Assembly (NCBI GenBank): GCA_040752195.1
Contig: JBFMFC010000012.1
Coordinates: 1-64,000 of the forward strand
DNA length: 64,000 bases
Direction: 5' to 3'
DNA from: DSNY01 sp040752195
Lineage (GTDB): Bacteria; Pseudomonadota; Gammaproteobacteria; Burkholderiales; Burkholderiaceae_F
Shown piece by piece: positions 18,343 to 26,930 of the stretch. The translations under genes were made by a program, and so were the position numbers. The notes beneath the pieces are model-generated. The model saw only the letters and a program-made list of their open reading frames with translations, was not told where the DNA came from and searched no databases. The stretch's first letter is position 1. Each line of letters opens with the position of its first letter.

Positions 18343-19068
18343 CTACGCCTTGCCCTTGGCCTTTTCCGCCTCGTAGCGCGCCTTGTTCTCCGCGTTCGGC
18401 GGATAGAGCCCGGGCAGCGCGGCGCCCTTCTCGACCTCGCGCATGATCCAGCCCTCGAGCCGTTCCTGCTCGACGGACTGCGCGATCACCTCGTCGAGCA
18501 GCGCGGCGGGGATCAGCACCGCGCCGTCGGTGTCGGCGACGATCACGTCGTTCGGGAACACCGCCACACCGCCGCAGCCGATCGGCTGCTGCCACGCGAC
18601 GAAGGTGAGCCCGGCGACCGAAGGCGGCGCGGCGGCGCCGCGGCACCACACCGGCAGCCCGGTCGCGAGCACGCCGGCGAGATCGCGCACCACGCCGTCG
18701 GTGACGAGTGCCGCGACACCGCGCCTGGCCATGCGCGCGCACAGGATGTCGCCGAAGATGCCGGCGTCGGCGACGCCCATCGCGTCGACGACCGCGATCG
18801 CGCCCGGCGGCATCGCTTCGATCGCGGCGCGCGTCGAGATCGGCGAGCTCCACGACTCGGGGGTTGCGAGGTCCTCGCGCGCGGGGACGAAGCGCAGCGT
18901 GAACGCGCGGCCGACGAGGCGCGGCTGCTCGGGCCGCAGCGGTTTCGCGCCGCGTAGCCAGACGTTGCGCAGACCTTTCTTCAAGAGGACCGTCGTCAGC
19001 GTGGCGGTGGTGACGGTTGCAAGCGTTTCGACGATCTTCGGATCGAGGGAAAGGGGTTCGACGTTCAT
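18343..19068 (-). CDS. RraA-family protein / 4-hydroxy-4-methyl-2-oxoglutarate aldolase-like
   Basis: A 241-aa protein of the RraA/HMG-aldolase family. It shows the family core: GRAFTLRFVPARED, AVVDAMGVADAGIFGDILC, the R-D active-site motif in LVTDGVVRDLAGV, and GVAVFPNDVIVADTDGAVLIP. Such proteins are usually divalent-metal aldolases cleaving pyruvate from oxo-acids; RNase E inhibition is known only for some members. The start is uncertain: ATG at 19068 or GTG at 19074, neither with a clear ribosome-binding site. It is downstream of a DapA-like lyase on the same strand, consistent with a shared oxo-acid catabolic role. Confidence 0.83.
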   Translation of the reverse strand: MNVEPLSLDPKIVETLATVTTATLTTVLLKKGLRNVWLRGAKPLRPEQPRLVGRAFTLRFVPAREDLATPESWSSPISTRAAIEAMPPGAIAVVDAMGVADAGIFGDILCARMARRGVAALVTDGVVRDLAGVLATGLPVWCRGAAAPPSVAGLTFVAWQQPIGCGGVAVFPNDVIVADTDGAVLIPAALLDEVIAQSVEQERLEGWIMREVEKGAALPGLYPPNAENKARYEAEKAKGKA

Positions 19069-19123
19069 GTTCACGTGGCCGGTTGATTCGTAGTTCGTCG
19101 GGCGGGATTGTCCTCACCCCAAC

Positions 19124-19147
19124 CCTCTCCCGCTGATGCGGGAGAGG
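19124..19147. repeat. REP-like hairpin
   Basis: CCTCTCCCGC and GCGGGAGAGG flank a 4-nt loop, preceded by CCTCACCCCAA. This matches a widespread proteobacterial extragenic palindrome. It lies between the DapA-like gene and the RraA-like gene and may cap the upstream message. Confidence 0.55.
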
Positions 19148-19159
19148 CAGCAGGGCAAG

Positions 19160-20095
19160 TCATCCGAGTTCCCCGAGCCGCTTCTCCTGCCTGCGCACCA
19201 GCCGCTCGATGTCGGCGATGTCGGCGGCCGAAAGCTTCGGACCGGGCTTGCGGATCATCGGCGAGGCGATCGCGCCGCGCTTGACCATCAGGTACTTGCG
19301 CACGGCGAGCCCCACATTCGGCTGCTGCTCGTAGCGCGCCAGCGGCAGGTAGGCGTCGAAGAGGTCATGCGCGCGCTCGACGTCGCCGCGCGCATGCGCC
19401 GCGTACACGCCGGCCATCATCTCCGGGTAGGCGAAGCCGGTCATCGCGCCATCGGCGCCGCGCTCGAGCTCCTCGGGCAGAAAGAGTCCGCCGCCGTTGC
19501 CGGTGAGGATCGAGATGCGCCGCACTTCGCCGCGGTCGCTCGCCGCGCGGATCGCGGACAGTTTGGCGAGCCCGGGGCACTCTTCGTGCTTGAGCATCAC
19601 ACAGGTCGGGATCGACTTGATCACGCGCAGGATCACCGAAGTGGCCATCACCACCCCGGTGGCGAGCGGGTGATCCTGCAGGACCCACGGCGTGCGCGGC
19701 CCCAGCGCTTCGGTGACGTTCTCGAAGTAGTTGACGATCTGCTCGTCGCTGCGCAGACCGCCAGCGGGCGCGACCATCACGCCCGAGGCGCCGAGGTCCA
19801 TCACGCTCGCGGCCAGCTCCTTCATCGCGGCGAGTCCCGGCGACGAGACGCCGACCACCACGGGCACGCGGCCGCGCACGCGATCGAGCACGCGCTTGAC
19901 AAAGGTGCGCGCCTCGTCGGTCGTGAGCTTGGGCGCTTCGCCCATGATGCCGAGCAGCGTCAGCCCCGTGGCGCCGCGCTCGAGGTAGAAGTCGACCATG
20001 CGATCGGTGCTCTCGAGGTCGAGCGCCCCGCTGTCGGTGAAGGGCGTGACGGCGATCAGATAGACGCCGCGGGCGGTTTCGTCGAGTCGGGCCAT
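19160..20095 (-). CDS. Dihydrodipicolinate synthase (DapA)-family lyase/aldolase
   Basis: A 311-aa class I aldolase-fold protein. It keeps the strand and loop LLGIMGEAPKLT (GxxGE-like) and the Schiff-base Lys in CVMLKHEECPG. It differs from true DapA: the segment that normally holds the catalytic Tyr reads VLQDHPLATG, with no Tyr. It is therefore unlikely to make dihydrodipicolinate and more probably acts on another pyruvate adduct. The ATG at 20095 starts MARLDETARGVYLIAVTPF. It is followed by the RraA-like gene on the same strand. Confidence 0.85.
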   Translation of the reverse strand: MARLDETARGVYLIAVTPFTDSGALDLESTDRMVDFYLERGATGLTLLGIMGEAPKLTTDEARTFVKRVLDRVRGRVPVVVGVSSPGLAAMKELAASVMDLGASGVMVAPAGGLRSDEQIVNYFENVTEALGPRTPWVLQDHPLATGVVMATSVILRVIKSIPTCVMLKHEECPGLAKLSAIRAASDRGEVRRISILTGNGGGLFLPEELERGADGAMTGFAYPEMMAGVYAAHARGDVERAHDLFDAYLPLARYEQQPNVGLAVRKYLMVKRGAIASPMIRKPGPKLSAADIADIERLVRRQEKRLGELG

Positions 20096-20128
20096 GGAGT
20101 GCAGGTGCGTTGGCTGGGTCGATCCTTC

Positions 20129-20220
20129 ATCCCCGCTTCGCAAAGGGGGGCGGGGATTCCGCGTCGTCGCGATTGTGAAGCACCGGACGAAACCCCCGTT
20201 TGCTCCTTCACAAAGCGGGG
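20129..20220. repeat. Pair of REP-like GC hairpins
   Basis: Two related palindromic pieces lie in the 134-bp gap between the decarboxylase and the DapA-like gene: ATCCCCGCTTCGCAAAGG... (20129-20157) and the inverse-like CCCCCGTTTGCTCC...CAAAGCGGGG (20193-20220). They share the CCCCGCTT(C/T)G/CAAAGCGGGG core in opposite orientation. They probably act as an extragenic palindrome; no coding potential. Confidence 0.45.
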
Positions 20221-20229
20221 CGAGGACGG

Positions 20230-22545
20230 CTACTTGCTGGACGCAGTCCGCGGCGTATCGCTGACGCAATCGACGTAGTACTCGATGTGCCCGTTGTTGC
20301 GCAGCTTCACCAGGCCGTGGATGTCGGTTTCGAAGCCCGGGAACTTCAGATTGAAGTCGCGCGCGAACTTCAGATAGTTGACGATCTTCGCGTTGATGCG
20401 CTCGCCCGGAATCAGCAGCGGGATGCCGGGCGGGTACGGCGTCAGAAGCACGGCGGACACACGGCCGTCCAGCTCGTCGATCGGCACGCGCTCGACCTCC
20501 CAGTGCGTCATCTTCGCGTACGCGTCGGCGGGCCGCATCACCGGCTCCATCTCCGACAGGTACATCTCGGTGGTCAGCCGTGCGATGTCGTTGGCGCGGT
20601 AGACCGCGTGGATCGCGTCGCACAGCTCGCGCAGGCCCATGCGCTCGTAGTTCGGATGCGCGCGAACGAACTCGGGCATCACGCGCCACAGCGGCTGGTC
20701 CTTGTCGTAGTCGTCCTTGAACTGCTGCAGCTCGGTGACCATCGTGTTCCACCGGCCCTTGGTGATGCCGATCGTGAACATGATGAAGAACGAGTACAGC
20801 CCGGTCTTCTCGACGATGATGCCGTGCTCGGCGAGGTACTTGGTGACGATCGACGCCGGGATGCCGGGGTCGGCGAACGAGCCGTCGACGTCGAGCCCCG
20901 GCGTGATCACGGTCGCCTTGATCGGGTCGAGCATGTTGAAGCCCGGCGCAAGTTCGCCGAAACCGTGCCAGCGATCGCCGGGCGTGAGCATCCAGTCCTC
21001 GCGCGTTCCGATGCCCTCCTCGGCCAGACGCTCGGGACCCCAGACCTTGAACCACCACGACTCGCCGAGCTCCGCGTCGACCTTGCGCATCGCGCGGCGG
21101 AAGTCGAGCGCCTCGGCGATCGACTCCTCGACGAGCGCGGTGCCGCCCGGCGGCTCCATCATCGCGGCGGCGACGTCGCAGCTCGCGATGATCGCGTACT
21201 GCGGCGACGTCGACACGTGCATGTGATACGACTCGTTGAACTGGAACGCGTCGAGCGCCTCGCGCTCGGAGTCCTGCACCAGGATCTGCGAAGCCTGCGA
21301 CAGTCCCGCGAGCAGCTTGTGGGTCGACTGCGTCGAGAAGATCATCGACGATTTGTTGCGCGGGCGGCCCTGGCCGATCGCGTGCATGTCGCGGTAGAAC
21401 TCGTGGAACGCCGCGTGCGGCAGCCACGCCTCGTCGAAGTGCAGCGTGTCGATGACGCCGTCGAGCAGCCGCTTGATCGTCTCGACGTTGTAGACGATGC
21501 CGTCGTAGGTGCTCTGCGTGATCGTCAGCACGCGCGGCATGCCGGGGTCGCGCTCGATCAACGGGTGCGTCGCGATCTTGCGCGCGATCGACTCGGGCCT
21601 GAACTCGTCGAGCGGGATCGGCCCGATGATGCCGTAGTGGTTGCGCGTCGGCATCAGGAACACCGGGATCGCCCCCGTCATGATGATCGCGTGCAGCACG
21701 CTCTTGTGGCAGTTGCGGTCGACGACGACGACGTCGCCGGGCGCGACCATGTAGTGCCAGACGATCTTGTTCGCGGTCGACGTGCCGTTGGTGACGAAGA
21801 ACAGGTGATCGCAGCCGAAGATGCGCGCGGCGTTGCGCTCGGCCGCCGCCACCGGCCCGGTGTGATCGAGAAGCTGCCCCAGCTCCTCGACGGCGTTGCA
21901 CACATCGGCCCGCAGCAGGTTCTCGCCGAAGAACTGGTGGAACATGTGGCCGACCGGGCTCTTGAGGAACGCCACGCCGCCGGAGTGGCCCGGGCAGTGC
22001 CAAGAGTAGCTGCCATCCTGCGCATAGTGGGTCAGCGCGCGGAAAAACGGCGGCGCCAGGCTGTCCAGATACGCCTTCGCTTCGCGCACGATGTAGCGCG
22101 CGACGAACTCGGGCGTGTCCTCGAACATGTGGATGAAGCCGTGCAGCTCGCGCAGCACGTCGTTCGGGATATGGCGCGAGGTGCGCGTCTCGCCGTACAG
22201 GAAGATGGGGATGTGCGCGTTGCGCCAGCGGATCTCCTGCACGAACGCGCGCAGCGCCTCGACCGCCTCGTTCTGCGGCGTGGCGGGGTCGTCCTTGCGG
22301 CCGGCGAAGCGCTGCGGGTGGTCGGGCTCGGTGAACTCCTCGTCGTCGATCGACACGATGAATCCCGAAGCGCGGCTCTGCTGCTGCGCGAAGCTCGCGA
22401 GGTCGCCGTAGCTGGTGACGCCGAGCACCTCGACACCCTCGTTCTCGATCGCCTTGGCAAGCGCGCGGATGCCCAGGCCGCTGGCGTTTTCGGAGCGGAA
22501 GTCCTCGTCGATGATGACGATCGGAAAGCGGAAGCGCATCGGCAC
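20230..22545 (-). CDS. Orn/Lys/Arg decarboxylase (class III PLP decarboxylase)
   Basis: A 771-aa cytoplasmic PLP enzyme with the three-domain layout of inducible amino-acid decarboxylases: an N-terminal receiver-like wing domain (IVIIDEDFRSENASGLGI), the large PLP domain with LFFVTNGTSTANKIV, HFDEAWLPHAAF and the cofactor Lys in STQSTHKLLAGLSQAS, and a C-terminal domain with TPYPPGIPLLIPGERI. The length is closest to AdiA-type arginine decarboxylases (about 755), but substrate cannot be fixed. Such enzymes consume protons and form polyamine precursors. No antiporter gene is adjacent. Confidence 0.87.
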   Translation of the reverse strand: MPMRFRFPIVIIDEDFRSENASGLGIRALAKAIENEGVEVLGVTSYGDLASFAQQQSRASGFIVSIDDEEFTEPDHPQRFAGRKDDPATPQNEAVEALRAFVQEIRWRNAHIPIFLYGETRTSRHIPNDVLRELHGFIHMFEDTPEFVARYIVREAKAYLDSLAPPFFRALTHYAQDGSYSWHCPGHSGGVAFLKSPVGHMFHQFFGENLLRADVCNAVEELGQLLDHTGPVAAAERNAARIFGCDHLFFVTNGTSTANKIVWHYMVAPGDVVVVDRNCHKSVLHAIIMTGAIPVFLMPTRNHYGIIGPIPLDEFRPESIARKIATHPLIERDPGMPRVLTITQSTYDGIVYNVETIKRLLDGVIDTLHFDEAWLPHAAFHEFYRDMHAIGQGRPRNKSSMIFSTQSTHKLLAGLSQASQILVQDSEREALDAFQFNESYHMHVSTSPQYAIIASCDVAAAMMEPPGGTALVEESIAEALDFRRAMRKVDAELGESWWFKVWGPERLAEEGIGTREDWMLTPGDRWHGFGELAPGFNMLDPIKATVITPGLDVDGSFADPGIPASIVTKYLAEHGIIVEKTGLYSFFIMFTIGITKGRWNTMVTELQQFKDDYDKDQPLWRVMPEFVRAHPNYERMGLRELCDAIHAVYRANDIARLTTEMYLSEMEPVMRPADAYAKMTHWEVERVPIDELDGRVSAVLLTPYPPGIPLLIPGERINAKIVNYLKFARDFNLKFPGFETDIHGLVKLRNNGHIEYYVDCVSDTPRTASSK

Positions 22546-22675
22546 GGCGGTTGTGCGCGCGGCGGTTCGCGCGCCCGTTGTCGCGGAAGAAGGCGCGGAT
22601 TATCGGCGGGCAGGCGGGGGTGTCAAGGAACGCGGCGCGCGCACTTGATGCGCGCCAAACCGCGCCCGCCCGGCG

Positions 22676-23617
22676 CTACTGGCTGCGCACCATCTGCACG
22701 ATTCGCGCGACGTCCACCGTCCGCGCCCGCTGCTCGATCTGCGGCGCGTACTGCCGCTGCAGCGACTCGGCCTGCCCGAGGAGCGCCGCAAACGCGTCCT
22801 TCAGCGTCTGCGCGTCCATCGTGCGGCCGCCGGCGTAGTAGCGTTTGGCTGCGTGGCCGAGCGCGTAGGTCGTCGCGAACGAAAACGCCATTCCGGCCGC
22901 GCTGCGCGCCAGCGCCCCGGCCATGCGCCCAGCGGCCTTGCCGAGCAGCCCGCCGACCAGCTTGCGGCCGATCTGCCCGAGGTACTGGCCGGTGAGACCC
23001 ACGCCGGCGGCGGCGAGAAAGTCCTTGACGTGGCCGCGATCGAGGTCGTAGCCGTACGCCTGGCCGATGCGGTAGACCAATTTCATCTGCAGCGGAATGA
23101 TCGCCAGCGAGGCCATCGACTGCGGCAGCAGCTCGAGCGCGCCGTTGCCGATCGCATAGTCCAGGATCATCCGGTCGAGCTCGGCGTCGCCGACCGGCGG
23201 CGTCGACGCGGCGGCTGCGCCCGGCGGCGGCGCGGGTTCGAGCGGCGCCGTCGCCAGCGCATCGGCGATGGCGGCCGGTTCGGCCAGCGCGGGCTGCGCC
23301 AGTCCAAGCGCCTGGCCGAGCGCGGCAAGAAAGCGCGTTTCGTCGTCGTTGCGCAGGCCGTCGGCGTCGCACACGCCGACCGCCAGCTCGAACGCGAGCC
23401 GGCGCAGTTCGGGCGAGGCGAGCTTCGCGGCCTCGGCGGCAGGGCTGGTGCGCGCGAGCAGCACGTCCTGGTACAGCGCCGCGAAGTTCATCGCGCCGTC
23501 GCCGAGTGCATCGGCCACACGACGGACTTCCTCGCGCTCGCGCTGCGCCTGCGAGCCGTCAGCGAAGGCGGCGAAAAGGGCGATCGTCAGCAGGGACTTC
23601 TGTTCGTCGGCGGTCAT
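22676..23617 (-). CDS. TerB/DUF697-like protein
   Basis: A 313-aa protein. The N-terminal half resembles the helical TerB-like domain (LLTIALFAAFADGSQAQRE). A Pro/Ala-rich linker leads to a C-terminal segment like DUF697 of YcjF-type proteins: MKLVYRIGQAYGYDLDRG, VKDFLAAAGVGLTGQYLGQ, then a glycine- and alanine-rich hydrophobic stretch likely to associate with membrane. The ATG at 23617 follows GAGAG. The function is unknown; the gene is divergent from the Crp/Fnr regulator. Confidence 0.7.
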   Translation of the reverse strand: MTADEQKSLLTIALFAAFADGSQAQREREEVRRVADALGDGAMNFAALYQDVLLARTSPAAEAAKLASPELRRLAFELAVGVCDADGLRNDDETRFLAALGQALGLAQPALAEPAAIADALATAPLEPAPPPGAAAASTPPVGDAELDRMILDYAIGNGALELLPQSMASLAIIPLQMKLVYRIGQAYGYDLDRGHVKDFLAAAGVGLTGQYLGQIGRKLVGGLLGKAAGRMAGALARSAAGMAFSFATTYALGHAAKRYYAGGRTMDAQTLKDAFAALLGQAESLQRQYAPQIEQRARTVDVARIVQMVRSQ

Positions 23618-23788
23618 CTTCGGGCTCTCGCTGCGGCGCGCACTGGACAGGGCCAGCATATCGGGGCGCGGCCGGGTTGGGACCGGGGCGAGAAGTCCGC
23701 CGGCGCGGGCGGCTTGCCGGTATTCGCGTCGTCTGCCGGTCCGGAATATGCTGACGGCTCGCCGAGTTGGATCCCGTTGCACCTGCCG

Positions 23789-24508
23789 ATGAACGCCATC
23801 ACCGAAAGCGAGATCTCGCGTATCGCCCGTGTTCTGCCGTCGTTCGCCTCGCTGCCGACCGAGCTGCGCGAGGCGGTCGCCCGGCAGATGACCCTGATGC
23901 AGTTCCCGGCCGGGGCCTCGATCTTCCGCGAGCAGGACGGCTGTCAGGGACTGCCGATCGTGCTGCGCGGGCGCGTTCGCGTGGCGCGCCGGCTGCCCAA
24001 CGGCCACGAGGTGGGCTTGTACCACGTCGAAGCGGGCGAGACCTGCGTGCTGTCGACGAGCTGCCTGCTCGGCGGGTCGAGCTACGGCGCGCACGGCGAC
24101 TGCCTGACCGACGTCGAGATCGCGGTGCTGCCGACCGCCCTGTTCGACCGGCTCGTCGCCGAGCACCGGCCGTTCCGCGAGGACGTGTTCCACATCTTCG
24201 GCGAGCGGCTGATGCGACTGATGGAGCTGGTCGAAGCGGTGGGCTTCCAGCGGCTCGACCAGCGGCTGGCGGCCGCGCTGCTCGGCAAGGGCCAGCGGAT
24301 CGAGACCTCGCACGAACAGATCGCGCGCGAGCTCGGGGTGTCGCGCGAGTCGGTCAGCCGCCAGTTGAAGCACTTCGAGGAAAACGGCTGGGTTAAGCTC
24401 GGCCGCGGCGTCATCGAGATCGTGCAGCCGCGCGCGCTGCGCGCACAGGCCGCCGGCGGCGAGGCAGCGGGGACTGCGGTCACTGAACCGCCCGGCACGC
24501 GGCCCTAG
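23789..24508 (+). CDS. Crp/Fnr-family transcriptional regulator
   Basis: A 239-aa regulator with an N-terminal cyclic-nucleotide-binding-type beta-roll (FPAGASIFREQDGCQGLP, GEVGLYHVEAGETCVLS-like) and a C-terminal winged helix (HEQIARELGVSRESVSRQLKHF). It lacks the N-terminal cysteine cluster of Fnr, but has Cys residues at the beta-roll (DGCQG, ETCVLSTSCLLG), so a redox or small-molecule signal is possible. A -10-like TATGCT lies about 40 nt upstream. It stands just ahead of a DUF2892 gene and a Usp gene, likely targets. Confidence 0.85.
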   Translation: MNAITESEISRIARVLPSFASLPTELREAVARQMTLMQFPAGASIFREQDGCQGLPIVLRGRVRVARRLPNGHEVGLYHVEAGETCVLSTSCLLGGSSYGAHGDCLTDVEIAVLPTALFDRLVAEHRPFREDVFHIFGERLMRLMELVEAVGFQRLDQRLAAALLGKGQRIETSHEQIARELGVSRESVSRQLKHFEENGWVKLGRGVIEIVQPRALRAQAAGGEAAGTAVTEPPGTRP

Positions 24509-24572
24509 GCTTGCGCTGCTGTGCGTACTTGGCGGTCTATCCAATCACCGAGAGTCGAGGAGGAAACAAGTC

Positions 24573-24779
24573 ATGAAGGCCAATGTAGGTGGCGTGGATC
24601 GTGCGATCCGCATCGTCGTGGGCTTGGCGCTGATCGCGTTGACGCTGGCGAATGTGATCGGCCCGTGGGGCTGGATCGGCATCCTGCCGCTTCTCACCGG
24701 GATCGTTCGCTTCTGCCCGGCGTACACGCTGCTGGGCATGAGCACCTGCCCGATGAAGGACGCGTCGGCGTCCAAGTAA
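24573..24779 (+). CDS. DUF2892 (YgaP-like) inner membrane protein
   Basis: A 68-aa protein of the DUF2892 family: MKANVGGVDRAIRIVVG start, two transmembrane helices and the conserved RFCPAYTLLGMSTCP segment with two Cys. The family is often fused to or next to rhodanese and Crp/Fnr regulators; function is unknown. GAGGAGG precedes the ATG by about 10 nt. A terminator follows. Confidence 0.88.
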   Translation: MKANVGGVDRAIRIVVGLALIALTLANVIGPWGWIGILPLLTGIVRFCPAYTLLGMSTCPMKDASASK

Positions 24780-24795
24780 CGGGGCTTCGCCAGCA

Positions 24796-24828
24796 GGGCC
24801 GCCCGGGTTCGCCCGCGCGGCCTTTTTG
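24796..24828 (+). terminator. Rho-independent terminator after DUF2892
   Basis: A GC stem (GGCCGC..CGGG, TTCG loop, CCCG..GCGGCC) is followed by TTTTTG, 17 nt after the DUF2892 stop. Confidence 0.8.
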
Positions 24829-24860
24829 TCGCCGGTCATGCGGCGCGCGGGACCGTGCAC

Positions 24861-24866
24861 TAGACT
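24861..24866 (+). promoter_or_regulatory. Putative -10 box of the usp gene
   Basis: TAGACT at 24861-24866 would start transcription near 24873 and leave a short leader holding the GGAG ribosome-binding site. No good -35 is seen. Confidence 0.35.
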
Positions 24867-24894
24867 CGGCGCCGACGAACGAATGGAGACCGCA

Positions 24895-25794
24895 ATGAAA
24901 ATCCTGGTCCCGGTCGACGGCAGCAAGTTCAGCAAGGCAGCGGTCGATTTCATCGCTTCACGCACGACGCTGATCGGCGGCTCGCCCGAAGTTGAACTGC
25001 TGAACGTGCAACTTCCCATCCCGCCGCGCGCGGCGCGCGTCGTCGGCCGCGACGTCGTCAAGTCCTACTACGAGGAGGAGTCGCAGCGCGTGCTCAAGCC
25101 CGCGCTGGCGGCGCTGAAGAAAGCCGGGCTCGAAGCGACGACCGCCTACGCCGTCGGTCATCCGGGCGAGGAGATCGCGGCGGCGGCGGACCGCGACAAG
25201 GTCGACCTGATCGTGATGGGATCGCACGGCCACGGCGCGCTCGCCGGACTCGTTCTCGGGTCGACGACCAACGCCGTGCTCGCGCACACGAAGAAGCCGA
25301 TCCTCGTGCTACGCGCGAAGGACGCGCCGAAGGGCGACTCGTTGAAAGTCGGCATCGCGGTCGACGGCAGCAAGTACGGCAAGGAGGCCGTCCGCTACGT
25401 GATCAAGCACCGCGATCTGTTCGGCGCCGCCCCCGAGATCGTGCTGATCCACGTGGTTCCCGACTTCGCCGGGGCGGTGATGCCCGACATGGCCGGCATC
25501 GCGATGCCCGCGTTTACCGAGGACGAGATCAAGGCGATGCAGAAGAAGGCCTTTGACGCCGCGCTGGATCCCGTGCGCAAGTTGCTGGCGAAGGAGGGTC
25601 TCGGCGCGGAGGAGGTCTGCCTGGTCGGCAATCCGGGCGACGAGCTCTCCGCGTATGCAAAGAAGAAGAAGCTCGACGTGCTTGCCATGGGTTCGCACGG
25701 CTACGGCGCGTTCAAGGCCGCCGTGCTCGGTTCGACCGCGATGCGCGTGGCGGCGCGCTGCGAAACGCCGCTGCTGCTGATCCGCGACGCGTAG
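24895..25794 (+). CDS. Tandem-domain universal stress protein
   Basis: A 299-aa protein made of two UspA domains. Each starts with a strand-loop (ILVPVDGSKFSKAAVDFI; VGIAVDGSKYGKEAVRYVI) and ends with a nucleotide-binding glycine loop (MGSHGHGALAGLVLGSTTNAV; MGSHGYGAFKAAVLGST). Both loops keep the G-2x-G-9x-GS/T pattern, so ATP binding is likely. The real start is the ATG at 24895 after GGAG. It follows the Crp/Fnr and DUF2892 genes. Confidence 0.92.
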   Translation: MKILVPVDGSKFSKAAVDFIASRTTLIGGSPEVELLNVQLPIPPRAARVVGRDVVKSYYEEESQRVLKPALAALKKAGLEATTAYAVGHPGEEIAAAADRDKVDLIVMGSHGHGALAGLVLGSTTNAVLAHTKKPILVLRAKDAPKGDSLKVGIAVDGSKYGKEAVRYVIKHRDLFGAAPEIVLIHVVPDFAGAVMPDMAGIAMPAFTEDEIKAMQKKAFDAALDPVRKLLAKEGLGAEEVCLVGNPGDELSAYAKKKKLDVLAMGSHGYGAFKAAVLGSTAMRVAARCETPLLLIRDA

Positions 25795-25905
25795 TCGGCG
25801 AGCGAGGGACGAAGCGGCGCCCGCGCGTACGCCGCGCCTCGCCGCTCGATCCGGCGCGCGGCACGCGCCGCGGTGTCGGAGGCGCGGGCCGCCGCGGGCC
25901 GGTGG

Positions 25906-25911
25906 GACAAT
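25906..25911 (+). promoter_or_regulatory. Putative -10 box of the EamA exporter gene
   Basis: GACAAT lies 9 nt before the ATG at 25921, with no Shine-Dalgarno in between; leader would be at most a few bases. Confidence 0.3.
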
Positions 25912-25920
25912 CGCGGCGCG

Positions 25921-26859
25921 ATGAACGTCGCCCGCACGAACTCGACACCGCGCCCGCTGCCGGCGGCGTCGCCGCTGCTCGCATCGCCGGTGCTCGCGTG
26001 GTTCTTCGTCGTCGTCTGGGGCTCCGGCTATCTCGCGACCAAAGTCGGGCTGCAGTACGCGCCGCCGTTCACGTTCCTCACGCTGCGTTTCGCGCTCGGC
26101 GCGCTCGTTCTGGTGCCGCTGCTCGCGATCTGGCGCGCGCGCGACCCGCTGCGCTGGCCGGCAACCGCGCGCGACTGGATCCATGTCGTCGTCGCCGGGC
26201 TGCTGATGCACGCGGCCAATCTCGGCGCGAGCCACTACGCGCAGTACCTCGGCATGTCGGCCGGGATCGTCGCGCTCGTGCTCGCGGTGCAACCGCTCGC
26301 CACGGCGGTCGTCGCGGCGGCATGGATGAACGAGCGGTTGCGGCCGTACCAGTGGCTCGGCGTGCTGGTCGGCCTGCTCGGCGTCGCCTTCGTCGTCTGG
26401 CACAAGATCGACGTGCACGCGGTGACCGTCGGCGCGATCGCGGCGGCGCTGATCGCACTCGGCTCGATCACGGCCGGCACGCTGTATCAGCGCGCGTTCT
26501 GCCCGACGGCCGACCTGCGCGCGGCAACCGCGATCCAGTTTGGCGCCACGTTCGCCGCGCTGGCACCGCTCGCGGTCGCGGTCGAGGGGTTTGCCGTGCG
26601 CTGGGCGTGGGGGCTCGCCGGCGCGGTCGCGTATCTCGTCATCCTCGCGTCGATCCTCGCGGTCAACGCGCTGCACACGCTGATGCGGCGGGGCGAGGCC
26701 ACGCGCGTGACGAGCCTGCTGTACCTGACGCCGGTGATCGCCGTGATCCTGGAGTGGGCCATGTTCGGCGTGGTGCCGACGGCGCTGTCGCTGATCGGCA
26801 TCGTCGTCACTTGCGCTGGCGTGGCGCTCGTGGCGTGGCGCGCGCGAACGCGCGAATAG
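25921..26859 (+). CDS. EamA/DMT-family transporter
   Basis: A 312-aa inner membrane protein with about ten helices in two EamA repeats (WGSGYLATKVGLQYAPPFTF in the first; ITAGTLYQRAFCPTADLRAAT in the second). The family exports small metabolites and amino acids. The ATG at 25921 begins a Pro/Ala-rich leader before the first helix. The next gene, an MFS transporter, starts 71 nt downstream. Substrate unknown. Confidence 0.87.
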   Translation: MNVARTNSTPRPLPAASPLLASPVLAWFFVVVWGSGYLATKVGLQYAPPFTFLTLRFALGALVLVPLLAIWRARDPLRWPATARDWIHVVVAGLLMHAANLGASHYAQYLGMSAGIVALVLAVQPLATAVVAAAWMNERLRPYQWLGVLVGLLGVAFVVWHKIDVHAVTVGAIAAALIALGSITAGTLYQRAFCPTADLRAATAIQFGATFAALAPLAVAVEGFAVRWAWGLAGAVAYLVILASILAVNALHTLMRRGEATRVTSLLYLTPVIAVILEWAMFGVVPTALSLIGIVVTCAGVALVAWRARTRE

Positions 26860-26930
26860 CCGGGGCCGCACCGCGCAATCCGGCAGCGGGCCGCGTGCGG
26901 CGCCGCGTAAACTGGCGCCACAACGAGTTC

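Noticed and set aside
20200..22995. A 931-codon plus-strand frame
   Set aside because: It is antisense to the decarboxylase; codon bias and conserved motifs are on the minus strand only.
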